From: Sporomusa malonica
Lineage (GTDB): Bacteria; Bacillota; Negativicutes; Sporomusales; Sporomusaceae
Length of the DNA stretch: 64,000 nt
Strand: one strand, 5' to 3'
Assembly: GCF_041428715.1 (NCBI RefSeq)
Contig: NZ_CP155572.1
The first letter of the stretch is position 1. Every line of letters starts with the position of its first letter. The position numbers and the translations under genes were made by a program. Below are positions 8,155 through 15,641 of this stretch, piece after piece. Below the pieces are notes generated by a model. That model was not told the origin of the DNA. It ran no database searches and saw only the letters and a list, made by a program, of their open reading frames with translations.

Positions 8155-8181
8155 TGATTTCTGTCGGGCGCGCCAAAATAA

Positions 8182-8220
8182 AAAAGACTAGATAAGCCCT
8201 AAGATTTATCTAGTCTTTTA
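8182..8220 (+). terminator. Terminator of the SBP-GTPase-ABC operon
   Basis: Stem AAAAGACTAGATAA / TTATCTAGTCTTTT has a ten-base loop. The T-rich arm and downstream Ts fit an intrinsic terminator. Confidence 0.85.
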
Positions 8221-8276
8221 TTCTAAAGAGTATGACAAATAATTTAAAAACAAACAATACTTGCAGATAATTGTTA

Positions 8277-8305
8277 TTGACAAGTTTTGGCGACTATTGT
8301 AATAT
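8277..8305 (+). promoter_or_regulatory. Consensus promoter of a candidate small RNA
   Basis: TTGACA and TAATAT are separated by exactly 17 bases. No coding start follows before the terminator about 65 bases downstream. Confidence 0.75.
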
Positions 8306-8310
8306 TGAGG

Positions 8311-8402
8311 TAAGAAAGGCAGCAATGCTATTCTCTCTTCTCCTTTCGTTTAACATACATTCCAATTCATAGCCCCTTGCTAAATTTGGCAAGGGGTTTC
8401 TT
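8311..8402 (+). ncRNA. Candidate small RNA, about 90 nt
   Basis: A near-consensus promoter is followed by about 60 bases without a ribosome site or open frame, then an intrinsic terminator (CCCCTTGC / GCAAGGGG and TTTCTTCTT, 8373-8402). The 5' part can fold as GAAAGG / CCTTTC around a pyrimidine-rich interior (CTATTCTCTCTTCT). I do not recognise the family. The CU-rich single strand could pair with Shine-Dalgarno regions. Expression is not shown. Confidence 0.5.
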
Positions 8403-8413
8403 CTTGGATAAGT

Positions 8414-8698
8414 CTATTTTGAGATATAAGGCTGTATTTTTTCTTGTAAGTGGCTCCAGGAGCGCTTTGAGAAGACAACCGGTAGACAGGCTTCTTTGGC
8501 TTTACGTCTGATGATCTCGGCGATGTTATGAGATATGTAATCGGTAATGACTAAGACCAGATCAGTGTTAGGGGGTATTTGGATGTCTTCAGTAACCCGT
8601 TTGCGTCCTTTAAAATGCTGTAAGGACTTCACGCCTGCTTTCGTTAGATTAGATGGTATATTGCCCAGAACATCGGCGCCTACAATAAATACTGACAT
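8414..8698 (-). CDS. DUF2325 family protein
   Basis: 94 residues starting MSVFIVGAD, with the compact alpha/beta pattern of DUF2325 proteins (a hydrophobic strand, then VLVITDYISHN, ending in a PVVFSKRSWSHL segment). The function of the family is not established. The ribosome site AGAGGTGATT is well placed before the start at 8698. An AT-rich imperfect inverted repeat (8722-8744) lies 24-46 bases upstream and may bind a regulator. Confidence 0.8.
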   Translation of the reverse strand: MSVFIVGADVLGNIPSNLTKAGVKSLQHFKGRKRVTEDIQIPPNTDLVLVITDYISHNIAEIIRRKAKEACLPVVFSKRSWSHLQEKIQPYISK

Positions 8699-8721
8699 TT
8701 AATCACCTCTTTGCAAATGAA

Positions 8722-8744
8722 TATTATTCTCAATTAGAATTATA
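8722..8744 (-). promoter_or_regulatory. AT-rich inverted repeat upstream of the DUF2325 gene
   Basis: TATTATTCT and AGAATTATA, nine-base arms with one mismatch, are separated by five bases. It loosely resembles Fur/PerR-type operators but is not a good match to either consensus. Confidence 0.3.
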
Positions 8745-8781
8745 TAGGATTAGCTGTTCTGCGTCAAGTAGATTTGGTAAA

Positions 8782-8825
8782 GGTGGCCATGGCTTTTCCC
8801 ACTCTTAGGAAAAGCCATGGCCACC
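8782..8825 (-). terminator. Long perfect hairpin between convergent-side small genes
   Basis: Two perfectly complementary 18-base arms (GGTGGCCATGGCTTTTCC and its complement) flank an eight-base loop, just downstream of the stop codon at 8834 on the minus strand. The T run after it is short (TTTACC), so it may act as a weak terminator or transcript stabiliser. Confidence 0.6.
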
Positions 8826-8833
8826 AATAGTTG

Positions 8834-9067
8834 CTATTCTGATAAGGAATCGTAAACGTTCTGGTTTTGTTTTACACCAGGAATGTCATGTAAGTGCTGG
8901 TGAACGGAATGAATACCATCACCTTCTTCAACCGGTACCAGCTTAACATCAGTTTGGTAGGTCAATGGCATAGTGCTGGCAACATCAAAATAGGCATCTG
9001 CATAGTTGCTTGCTACTATATGCTCCCTTTTTTCCTGGCCGTCAATAATAACTCGGTATGTTGTCAT
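8834..9067 (-). CDS. Small conserved-type hypothetical protein, 77 aa
   Basis: No recognised family. The protein is soluble, starts with a strand-like TTYRVIIDGQ segment and ends acidic (YDSLSE). AAAGGAGCAAAGTT before the ATG is a strong ribosome site, which supports a real gene. It lies 35 bases downstream of the 44-residue gene on the same strand, probably as a two-gene operon ending at the long hairpin. Confidence 0.65.
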   Translation of the reverse strand: MTTYRVIIDGQEKREHIVASNYADAYFDVASTMPLTYQTDVKLVPVEEGDGIHSVHQHLHDIPGVKQNQNVYDSLSE

Positions 9068-9102
9068 AACTTTGCTCCTTTAAACAGAGTGTTGGTTAAC
9101 CA

Positions 9103-9237
9103 TTATTTCGGCCGTAATGGTTTGGTTTGCACGTTTTTGTCTCGCTCGCTGGTACGATTGGAAATAATATTGGGGTCACCAAATGTGACTTTTTTCGAAT
9201 CAAAACCATGTTTAATATCTTGTTTTATAATTGCCAT
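9103..9237 (-). CDS. Very small hypothetical protein, 44 aa
   Basis: Starts MAIIKQDIKHGF, is basic and polar, and has no membrane segment. The ribosome site CCGGAGGTGAAG is near-perfect at 6-10 bases before the ATG at 9237, and the 77-residue gene follows on the same strand. No family is recognised. Confidence 0.6.
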   Translation of the reverse strand: MAIIKQDIKHGFDSKKVTFGDPNIISNRTSERDKNVQTKPLRPK

Positions 9238-9285
9238 GATCTTCACCTCCGGTATTAGTTTACCCAACTAGAGACTAATCCGGCA

Positions 9286-9314
9286 TTGACAAAAATGCCC
9301 AATAAAAGTACAAT
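9286..9314 (+). promoter_or_regulatory. Consensus promoter upstream of thioesterase/murI region
   Basis: TTGACA and TACAAT are separated by 17 bases. Transcription from here would run into a terminator within about 20-40 bases. Confidence 0.7.
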
Positions 9315-9335
9315 ATATAAGTGAATTCTTCTACC

Positions 9336-9361
9336 AGCATGCTGATAGCGTGCTTTTTTTC
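9336..9361 (+). terminator. Early terminator/attenuator in the leader
   Basis: AGCATGC / GCGTGCT (one G-T pair) with a five-base loop is followed by eight T. It sits about 20 bases after the predicted start, so it either attenuates the downstream operon or makes a very short RNA. Confidence 0.7.
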
Positions 9362-9362
9362 A

Positions 9363-9453
9363 TCCTGTTAGAAAGTATAACTTTCCGTCTGGATAAGGGC
9401 AGCATCGACTTCCGCTTTCGCCAAAGGCTCGGCGCAAGCCGTGCTTTCTTTAT
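9363..9453 (+). repeat. Terminator-abutting dispersed repeat, copy 1
   Basis: Begins TCCTGTTAGAAAG right after the T run of the hairpin at 9336-9361. It contains a GAAAGTATAACTTTC palindrome, GGATAAGGGC, and a GGCTCGGCGCAAGCC hairpin. Other copies lie at 28030-28120, 43241-43346 (reverse) and 57776-57865. Confidence 0.85.
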
Positions 9454-9486
9454 ATTGAACAAATATTGGGAATAGGATAGGCTGAT

Positions 9487-9903
9487 ATGATTACAGTACG
9501 AGAAAAAGTAAGATTTGTTGAAACCGATATGATGGGGGTGGTGCACCATTCCAATTACTTTCGTTGGTTTGAGATGGCCAGAGTGGAGTATTTGCGGCAG
9601 GTCGGGGTTCTTCTCAATGATCTAATGGCTGAGGATATTGTATTTCCGATTACCGATGTTGATTGTAAGTACCGTATGTCAGCTAAGTTTGATGACTATA
9701 TTCTGATTGAAGCTGTCCTGACTGAAGTATCAAAGGTAAAGATGGTTTTTACTTACAGGGTATTGCGGGAGCATGATGGCGTTCTTCTGGCTACTGGACG
9801 TACGCAAAATGCATTTACTAATAAGCAGGGGAAAATTATTCGTTTGCCTGACAACTATTTTTCCAAATTAAGCAGCCCGCTATCTAATGCGAACTGTTAC
9901 TAG
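9487..9903 (+). CDS. Acyl-CoA thioesterase, YbgC/4HBT hot-dog family
   Basis: 138 residues with the 4-hydroxybenzoyl-CoA thioesterase signature near the start: RFVETDMMGVVHHSNYFRWFEMAR holds the catalytic aspartate (in TDMMGVVHH), the conserved H-x-N-Y-F and the helix E-x-x-R. The family hydrolyses acyl-CoA thioesters in the cytoplasm, and its length is normal for a single hot-dog domain. The ribosome site is weak (AGGATAGG). The gene follows the leader with promoter, terminator and repeat, and murI is next. Confidence 0.85.
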   Translation: MITVREKVRFVETDMMGVVHHSNYFRWFEMARVEYLRQVGVLLNDLMAEDIVFPITDVDCKYRMSAKFDDYILIEAVLTEVSKVKMVFTYRVLREHDGVLLATGRTQNAFTNKQGKIIRLPDNYFSKLSSPLSNANCY

Positions 9904-9980
9904 ACAAGCTTGGCAGCAAGTTTGCCTTTTGCATATTATATATGGCGCCAAGAGAGAATAAATTGATAGGAGGTGGCGTC

Positions 9981-10811
9981 ATGGGAGATAATGCGCCAAT
10001 CGGGATTTTTGATTCCGGACTGGGCGGGCTTACGGTTGTCAAAGAGGTCTTAAGCTTACTGCCAGGCGAAGATATTATATATTTTGGCGATACTGCCCGT
10101 ACCCCTTATGGCTCCCGACCGCCAGCCGAAATTTTGCGGTTCCTGCACGAGATACTGACCTTCTTTTCTGAGCAAAAAGTCAAAATGGCGATAACGGCCT
10201 GCAATACTATGACAGCTCTTGGCCTGGAACAGGCAAAGACAGAGTTTCCGTTTTTGTTAATCGGGGTGAACAATGGCGCTAGCGCCGCGCTTCATGCCAG
10301 TCGAAGTAAGCGGATCGGTGTTATTGCCACCGAGGCCACCATCAACAGCGGGAAGCACGCCAAGGCCATTAAGGCTGAGGACCCATCTGCAGTCGTTTTT
10401 CCCCAGGCCTGTCAGAAGTTTGTGCCGCTCATTGAGCAGGAGAAACTATTCGGTCCTGAGATTGAAGCAGCAGCTTGGGAGTATCTCAAGCCGCTCAAAG
10501 ACAGCGATATTGATGCATTAATATTAGGTTGCACCCATTACCCGTTTATTAGTCCGCTCATCCGGGATATCATGGGGCCAGATGTTGTCCTTGTTGATCC
10601 TGCCAGAGAAACGGCAGCCGAGGCGCGGACTACACTTGCTCATCATGACAAGTTGTCTACGCGTGCGCAAGGAAAATCACGAATATGCTTTTCCGCAGAT
10701 CTACCGAGGGCAGAGCGAGTGGCGGCTTGTGCCATAGATTTCCCGAGGACGCGGGAGTTGGCTCCTAAGTTTGAGTTAGTTAACTTACAAGATTATTGTA
10801 CAAAAGTATAA
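9981..10811 (+). CDS. murI: Glutamate racemase
   Basis: 276 residues, normal for MurI, which makes D-glutamate for peptidoglycan. It has the FDSGLGGLT start (Asp11-Ser12), GDTARTPYG, the two catalytic cysteines in ACNTM (Cys74) and GCTHYPF (Cys184), and the later conserved histidine. ATG 9981 is preceded by TAGGAGGTGGCG; an earlier in-frame ATG at 9942 has no such site. The enzyme consumes the same amino acid that the operon at 29-43 kb degrades, but there is no sign of shared control. Confidence 0.93.
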   Translation: MGDNAPIGIFDSGLGGLTVVKEVLSLLPGEDIIYFGDTARTPYGSRPPAEILRFLHEILTFFSEQKVKMAITACNTMTALGLEQAKTEFPFLLIGVNNGASAALHASRSKRIGVIATEATINSGKHAKAIKAEDPSAVVFPQACQKFVPLIEQEKLFGPEIEAAAWEYLKPLKDSDIDALILGCTHYPFISPLIRDIMGPDVVLVDPARETAAEARTTLAHHDKLSTRAQGKSRICFSADLPRAERVAACAIDFPRTRELAPKFELVNLQDYCTKV

Positions 10812-10856
10812 TTTATAGGGTTTCGGGTGTCGATACCCAGATACGGAGGCAGTAGT

Positions 10857-11399
10857 GTGGAATTTTTAGCTGTTTTACTTATTCTTGTGGTAGGCGCAGC
10901 TGTTGGTATATGGCTGTATATTGTCAACCAGGGAGATGCTCATTTCCAATTTATTGTTGACCAACGTACTGATTTTACTCTTGCCGAGATAACCAAAGAT
11001 GCTGCGACCTTTCGGACCGTAGTGCCATTTATCAATAATGGCACACAGGATGGTACTCTCATGGATGTTTTTCCTCGCCACTTTTTGCCTTATGAACAGT
11101 TTGACGCTGTAGACACCGATGCGCGTCTGACGCTTGATAGCGCTGATCGCAATGACGGCTATTGGGAGGCATATATTGTTCCTAAGAATACTGGCGGATC
11201 TATTATTTTGACAGTCAAATTCACAGCAAAAAACGGTGATATTGCTGCTGCACTTAAAGACATGGTTGATATGCCAATTGACATTGTTTTTCAGGTAGTA
11301 GCCCGCAGTCCCTGGTATATCGATAAAAACAGGCTGGTTATGACAGCCAGTGAAATACATAAGGCTCTTGCCGCTGGCCAGCAAGCTGCAGCCAGATAG
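10857..11399 (+). CDS. Membrane-anchored hypothetical protein
   Basis: 180 residues from a GTG at 10857, chosen because ACGGAGGCAG lies 6-12 bases upstream. One N-terminal hydrophobic helix (EFLAVLLILVVGAAVGIWLY, residues 2-21) anchors a predicted beta-rich extracytoplasmic domain with no cysteines. No family is recognised. It sits between murI and the CofE-like gene, 11 bases before the latter, so it is likely co-transcribed. Confidence 0.7.
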   Translation: MEFLAVLLILVVGAAVGIWLYIVNQGDAHFQFIVDQRTDFTLAEITKDAATFRTVVPFINNGTQDGTLMDVFPRHFLPYEQFDAVDTDARLTLDSADRNDGYWEAYIVPKNTGGSIILTVKFTAKNGDIAAALKDMVDMPIDIVFQVVARSPWYIDKNRLVMTASEIHKALAAGQQAAAR

Positions 11400-11410
11400 G
11401 GGGAATACAT

Positions 11411-12082
11411 ATGACAGAGCAGGCATTAGAGTTAAGACCGGTGCGTACCCGGATTCTTACTGATAAAGATAATATTGTAGATGCTATCGAGCGATATGCT
11501 AAAGATGATATTGGTCCTAATGATGTGGTGTCAGTTGCTGAGAGTGTTGTGGCGATTACTCAGGGACGCGTTGTTCGGCCTGAAGAATTGACCCCGTCAT
11601 TGTTAGCTCAGATACTTTGCCGGTTTGTCCCGCAAAAAGGCAGTTTATCCAGTGTTTACGGTATGCAGTCTGCGATGAATGCCGAGGGCAGCGGGCGGGT
11701 AGCCTGGGCTATGTTTGTTGGAATGTTAGGTAAGCTAGTAGGCAGGAATGGTCTGTTTTATGAATTGGCTGGTGAGCAGGCAGCGCTGATTGATGATGTT
11801 ACCGGTACTATGCCACCTTTTGATAAACATCTGGTGTACGGACCGGCTGATCCAAATGGCGTGGCCCAAGCGATTAAAGAGCGACTGGGCTGTTATGGCG
11901 CTGTTGTAGCTGATGTCAACGACCTCAAGCGGGCGGCAGTACTAGGCGTAACCCACGGACTTAATCCCAAGGAAATAGCGCAGATACTGATTGATAATCC
12001 TTTTGGCAATGCAAGTCAGAAGACCCCGATTGTTATTATCAAAAACTATGGTTTAGCTGTACAAAAAGCAGCCGCTCAATAA
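11411..12082 (+). CDS. CofE-like (F420-0:gamma-glutamyl ligase fold) protein
   Basis: 223 residues resembling the CofE superfamily: an N-terminal VRTRILTDKDNIVDAI region, VSVAESVVAITQGR, and a C-terminal nucleotide/metal-binding part. True CofE adds glutamate to coenzyme F420. Firmicute homologues such as this often occur without other F420 genes and have no assigned role. The ribosome site AGGGGGAAT is good, and a terminator follows. Function remains uncertain. Confidence 0.7.
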   Translation: MTEQALELRPVRTRILTDKDNIVDAIERYAKDDIGPNDVVSVAESVVAITQGRVVRPEELTPSLLAQILCRFVPQKGSLSSVYGMQSAMNAEGSGRVAWAMFVGMLGKLVGRNGLFYELAGEQAALIDDVTGTMPPFDKHLVYGPADPNGVAQAIKERLGCYGAVVADVNDLKRAAVLGVTHGLNPKEIAQILIDNPFGNASQKTPIVIIKNYGLAVQKAAAQ

Positions 12083-12096
12083 CTAAACTTTTTTCT

Positions 12097-12131
12097 AAAA
12101 ACAGAGGGTAGGGAGACTATCCTCTGTTTTA
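12097..12131 (+). terminator. Terminator after the CofE-like gene
   Basis: The stem AAACAGAGGGTAG / CTATCCTCTGTTT (one G-T pair) has a five-base loop and a short T run. Confidence 0.75.
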
Positions 12132-12154
12132 AATATCTAGGAGGCGTGATTGTT

Positions 12155-13150
12155 ATGGCCCGCATCGGCATTACGACAACTGTGCCGGTTGAGATTATTC
12201 TGGCAGCAGGGCATGTTCCTGTTGATCTTAACAATATATTTATTACCAGTCCGGAAGCCGGGCGCATGGTGGAAACCGCCGAAGAAGCCGGTTATCCCCG
12301 GAATATTTGCGGGTGGATAAAGGGATTGTACTCGGTAGTGGTTAATAAAGAGCTTAATGAGAGTTTTGGCGGTATTGACAAAGTCATTGCCGTTACCCAA
12401 GGTGATTGCAGCAACACACATGCGCTCATGGAAACCTACGAACTGGCAGGGGTTGAGACGATTCCTTTTGCCTACCCCTTTGACCGTGACTATGACTTAT
12501 TGAAGCTTCAAATGGAAAAACTAATGACCACACTGGGGACAAACTGGGAAGCTGTCAATACTGTTAAACGTCAGTTAGATAAACTGCGTCTTAAGGTTGC
12601 TGAGATTGACTGGCTTACCTGGCAGGAAAACACGGTAAGCGGTCTTGATAACCATTTATATCAGGTATGCTGCAGTGATTTTAACAGTGATGTCGAGGTT
12701 TTTTCGAAAGATGTAGATAAGTTTCTTGAGCAGGCCGGGAATGCCCGTGAATATGCCGATGACCTAAAGCTCGGATATATTGGCGTGCCTCCTATTTTTA
12801 CCGATCTGTATCCCTATTTGGAAACAATGGGGGCCAGAGTCGTGTATAACGAGGTGCAGCGGCAGTTTGCTATGCCGTTTGTCACTGATGACATTGTAAA
12901 ACAATATCAATTGTATACATACCCTTATGGCGTATTTGGCCGGATTAAAGATATTCAGGCTGAGATTGAGCGACGTAATCTGGACGGAATTGTTCATTAT
13001 GTACAAAGTTTTTGTTTCCGGCAGATTGAAGACCTTATCTTGCGCCAGAAGCTGGATATACCTATTTTGACAGTTGAGGGTGATAAGCCAGGTAAGGTTG
13101 ACGCCAGGACCAAACTGCGGATTGACAGTTTCTTGGAAATGCTGCGTTAA
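12155..13150 (+). CDS. 2-hydroxyacyl-CoA dehydratase-like protein (HgdB/YjiM family)
   Basis: 331 residues. Family members are [4Fe-4S] proteins that need an ATP-driven activator. Hallmarks include TTTVPVEIILAAGHVPVDLN at the start, GDCSNTHALMET, a CCSDFN segment and SFCFRQIED, which supply candidate cluster cysteines. It is a single subunit, like Escherichia coli YjiM, not the two-subunit HgdAB dehydratase. ATG 12155 is 10 bases after AGGAGG; the GTG at 12146 is too close. The matching activator gene is next. The substrate is unknown. Confidence 0.8.
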   Translation: MARIGITTTVPVEIILAAGHVPVDLNNIFITSPEAGRMVETAEEAGYPRNICGWIKGLYSVVVNKELNESFGGIDKVIAVTQGDCSNTHALMETYELAGVETIPFAYPFDRDYDLLKLQMEKLMTTLGTNWEAVNTVKRQLDKLRLKVAEIDWLTWQENTVSGLDNHLYQVCCSDFNSDVEVFSKDVDKFLEQAGNAREYADDLKLGYIGVPPIFTDLYPYLETMGARVVYNEVQRQFAMPFVTDDIVKQYQLYTYPYGVFGRIKDIQAEIERRNLDGIVHYVQSFCFRQIEDLILRQKLDIPILTVEGDKPGKVDARTKLRIDSFLEMLR

Positions 13151-13177
13151 CACTGGACTTGGTGAAGGAGGAAGACT

Positions 13178-13933
13178 ATGCGGTGTGGCATAGATTTAGG
13201 CAGTCGCAGTGTAAAACTGGTAGTCATGGATGCCGATACCAAACAGCTTAAGGCGGCTAAGGTATACGAGACAGCCAAGTTTTACCGGGACTATGGCCAG
13301 CGGATCGAGGGTGGGATGGCTGTGGATTTTGCAGCACTTGGATTTCCTGAGGTTGCCCATCTGACAGCTACCGGGTATGGCCGCAATACCATCGATATTG
13401 TCGGTGCTACCATTATTCCTGAATTAAAGGCTCATATGCTTGGTGCAATCTTTCAGACAGGGCTGACTGATTTTACACTGCTTGATTTAGGCGGCCAGGA
13501 TAGCAAAGTCATTAAGGTGCGCAAAGGTCGAATGGTGGACTTCCAGACCAATGACAAGTGTGCGGCAAGTACTGGGCGGTATCTCGAAAACATGGCAGCT
13601 GTTCTTGGTATCAATCTGGAAGAACTGGCAGACTATAGTGATAACCCGGTGGAGCTTAGTGCTACCTGTGCTATCTTTGGCGAGTCTGAGCTTATCGGAC
13701 GGATTGTCGAAGGCTACAGCACTGCTGAGCTGGCAGCCGGTGTGAATTACACTATTTATAAACGGATAAAACCTATGCTGAGTGCACTCAAAAGTGATAA
13801 ACTTATCTTTACCGGCGGTGTTGCGTTAGGCGGCGCCATCAGAGAGTATATTGCCCGGGAAATGGGCATCGAGGTTATTGTGCCTGAACACCCCCAGCTT
13901 AACGGCGCGATAGGCTGTGCTGTATACAATTAG
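13178..13933 (+). CDS. HgdC/YjiL-like activator ATPase of 2-hydroxyacyl-CoA dehydratases
   Basis: 251 residues of the BadF/BadG/HgdC ATPase family (ASKHA fold). GIDLGSRSVK is the phosphate-1 motif, LLDLGGQDSKV the phosphate-2 motif, and TGGVAL the adenosine motif. The two cysteines that bind the dimer-bridging [4Fe-4S] cluster are in NDKCAAS and ATCAIFGE. Family members use ATP to push one low-potential electron into the partner dehydratase, here the gene 27 bases upstream. GAAGGAGGAAG precedes the start. Confidence 0.85.
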   Translation: MRCGIDLGSRSVKLVVMDADTKQLKAAKVYETAKFYRDYGQRIEGGMAVDFAALGFPEVAHLTATGYGRNTIDIVGATIIPELKAHMLGAIFQTGLTDFTLLDLGGQDSKVIKVRKGRMVDFQTNDKCAASTGRYLENMAAVLGINLEELADYSDNPVELSATCAIFGESELIGRIVEGYSTAELAAGVNYTIYKRIKPMLSALKSDKLIFTGGVALGGAIREYIAREMGIEVIVPEHPQLNGAIGCAVYN

Positions 13934-13961
13934 CCAGCCAAACGGTTTGGAGGCGAAAGAG

Positions 13962-15641
13962 TTGCTGCTTGGAATTGATGTGGGCGGGACCTTTACCGAT
14001 GCTGTAGTTATTGTGGATGGCCAAGTTATGGCCTCAGCTAAGCTGCCGACTACGCACCATGAATTGCTCAGTGGTATTGTAACCGCCATTGACAAGGTGC
14101 TTATCAACATTGACGTAAAACAGATTAAGCGTGTGGCATTATCGACAACTATTGTGACAAATGCTCTTGTTGAAGGGAAAACCGACAAAGCAGCGCTGCT
14201 GCTGATGCCTGGGCCGGGGCTGAACCTTACCGGCCTGACGCCAGGCCAGCCCTTCTTTTTGTCCGGATATACCGACCACAGGGGCAGGGAACAGGCTGCC
14301 CCGGTTAAGGAAGAAGTTGCTGTCTTATGCCGCGAGATAAAAGGCGTTCAGGTGGCTGCTGTAGCTGGCAAGTTTGCCATACGCAACCCAGCCCAGGAAC
14401 AGGTAGTGGCTGGGTGGATTCGGGAGTACTTAGAGCCAAGGCAGATAACACTTGGAGCTCAAGTTTCAGGTTCTCTTAATTTTCTTAGACGGGCTAATTC
14501 AGCCTACTATAATTCGGCCGTATGGCGTATATTTACTAAGTTCGCTGCTGCGATTGAAGCGGCGCTTGCTGAGCGGAGGATTACTGCGCCTGTATATATT
14601 TTGAAAGCTGATGGCGGTACGCTCTCCCTGGCAGCAGCTAAGTTAAGGCCGGTAGAGGCCATCTTTACCGGACCGGCAGCCAGTGTACTCGGCATTATGG
14701 CGCTGGCTAATCCGGAAGAACCGGCAGTATCGTTAGATATCGGCGGTACTACCACCGACATTGCCTTATGGCAAAATGGTGCGCCGTTATTTGCCCCAGG
14801 TGGGGCCAGTGTGAACGGCTACCCTACAGCGGTGCGTTCTTTCTGGCTGCGTTCAGTCGGCATTGGCGGTGACAGCTATGTTCGGCGGGAGAATGGCAGC
14901 CTGACTGTAGGACCTATGCGGTGCGGGCCTGCGGTGGCAAATGGCGGCACTGAACCTACGCTGACTGATGCGCTGCGCGTAGCTGGACTAATTGAGTATG
15001 GTAACTTAGAATTGGCCAAAAAGGCTATGGTCAGAGTAGCTGCTGGGGACCAAACGGCCGAAGATGCCGCTTGGGAAACGCTGCGGTCGGCAACTGGCAC
15101 TGTGTGCCAGGCAATACGTGATATGCTGACAGAGCAGGCGGCAAGGCCTGTATATAAAGTCGAAGATATTGTGTATGGGGAAATTTTCAAACCAGAACTC
15201 GTTCTCGGCGTAGGTGGTGCTGCTATGGGGCTGGCACCGCTGGTAGCTGAACGGCTGGAACTGCCGTGGCAAGTGCCGCCAGGACATATGGTAGCTAATG
15301 CCGTTGGCGCAGCTTCAGCCAGGCCGACTACTGAAATTACGCTTAGGGCAGATACGGCGCAGGGCTTTTATACTGTGCCTCAGTTAGGAATCAAGCAGCC
15401 GATAGATAAACGGCGGTTTACGCTGCAGGAGGCATGGGCGGCTGCCCAGACTCATCTTGCTGAACGGGCGGATGCTGGCGGCATGGAAGAAGGCACTTAC
15501 GAAAGTGAGCGGCTGTATGAGGAAGAGTTCAATGTTATCCGTGGCTTTAACACGATCGGGAAAATTATGACATGTACCTTACAGTTAAAACCAGGTGTGC
15601 TTATGCCTGTAGATGCATGGAGGCGGGAGAATGCAGAATAA
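13962..15641 (+). CDS. Hydantoinase/oxoprolinase (HyuA)-like protein
   Basis: 559 residues starting at a TTG with TTTGGAGGCG eight bases upstream; an alternative GTG at 13917 lies inside the previous gene. It has GIDVGGTFTD at the N-terminus, LSTTIVTNAL, and a second phosphate motif SLDIGGTTTDIA, typical of the HyuA half of ATP-dependent hydantoinase/5-oxoprolinase enzymes. HyuB is not nearby, so this is a stand-alone HyuA-like ATPase. It sits tightly between the dehydratase-like pair and the amidohydrolase and overlaps the latter by 11 bases. Substrate unknown. Confidence 0.8.
   Translation: MLLGIDVGGTFTDAVVIVDGQVMASAKLPTTHHELLSGIVTAIDKVLINIDVKQIKRVALSTTIVTNALVEGKTDKAALLLMPGPGLNLTGLTPGQPFFLSGYTDHRGREQAAPVKEEVAVLCREIKGVQVAAVAGKFAIRNPAQEQVVAGWIREYLEPRQITLGAQVSGSLNFLRRANSAYYNSAVWRIFTKFAAAIEAALAERRITAPVYILKADGGTLSLAAAKLRPVEAIFTGPAASVLGIMALANPEEPAVSLDIGGTTTDIALWQNGAPLFAPGGASVNGYPTAVRSFWLRSVGIGGDSYVRRENGSLTVGPMRCGPAVANGGTEPTLTDALRVAGLIEYGNLELAKKAMVRVAAGDQTAEDAAWETLRSATGTVCQAIRDMLTEQAARPVYKVEDIVYGEIFKPELVLGVGGAAMGLAPLVAERLELPWQVPPGHMVANAVGAASARPTTEITLRADTAQGFYTVPQLGIKQPIDKRRFTLQEAWAAAQTHLAERADAGGMEEGTYESERLYEEEFNVIRGFNTIGKIMTCTLQLKPGVLMPVDAWRRENAE

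Noticed and set aside
8161..8180. GGGCGCGCCA after the ABC gene as a tRNA 3' remnant
   Set aside because: Only about ten bases match a tRNA end, with no T-arm sequence upstream, so chance is sufficient.
10875..11426. 183-residue minus-strand frame opposite the membrane-anchored hypothetical gene
   Set aside because: The plus-strand gene has the ribosome site, membrane anchor and operon spacing; the minus frame has none of these.
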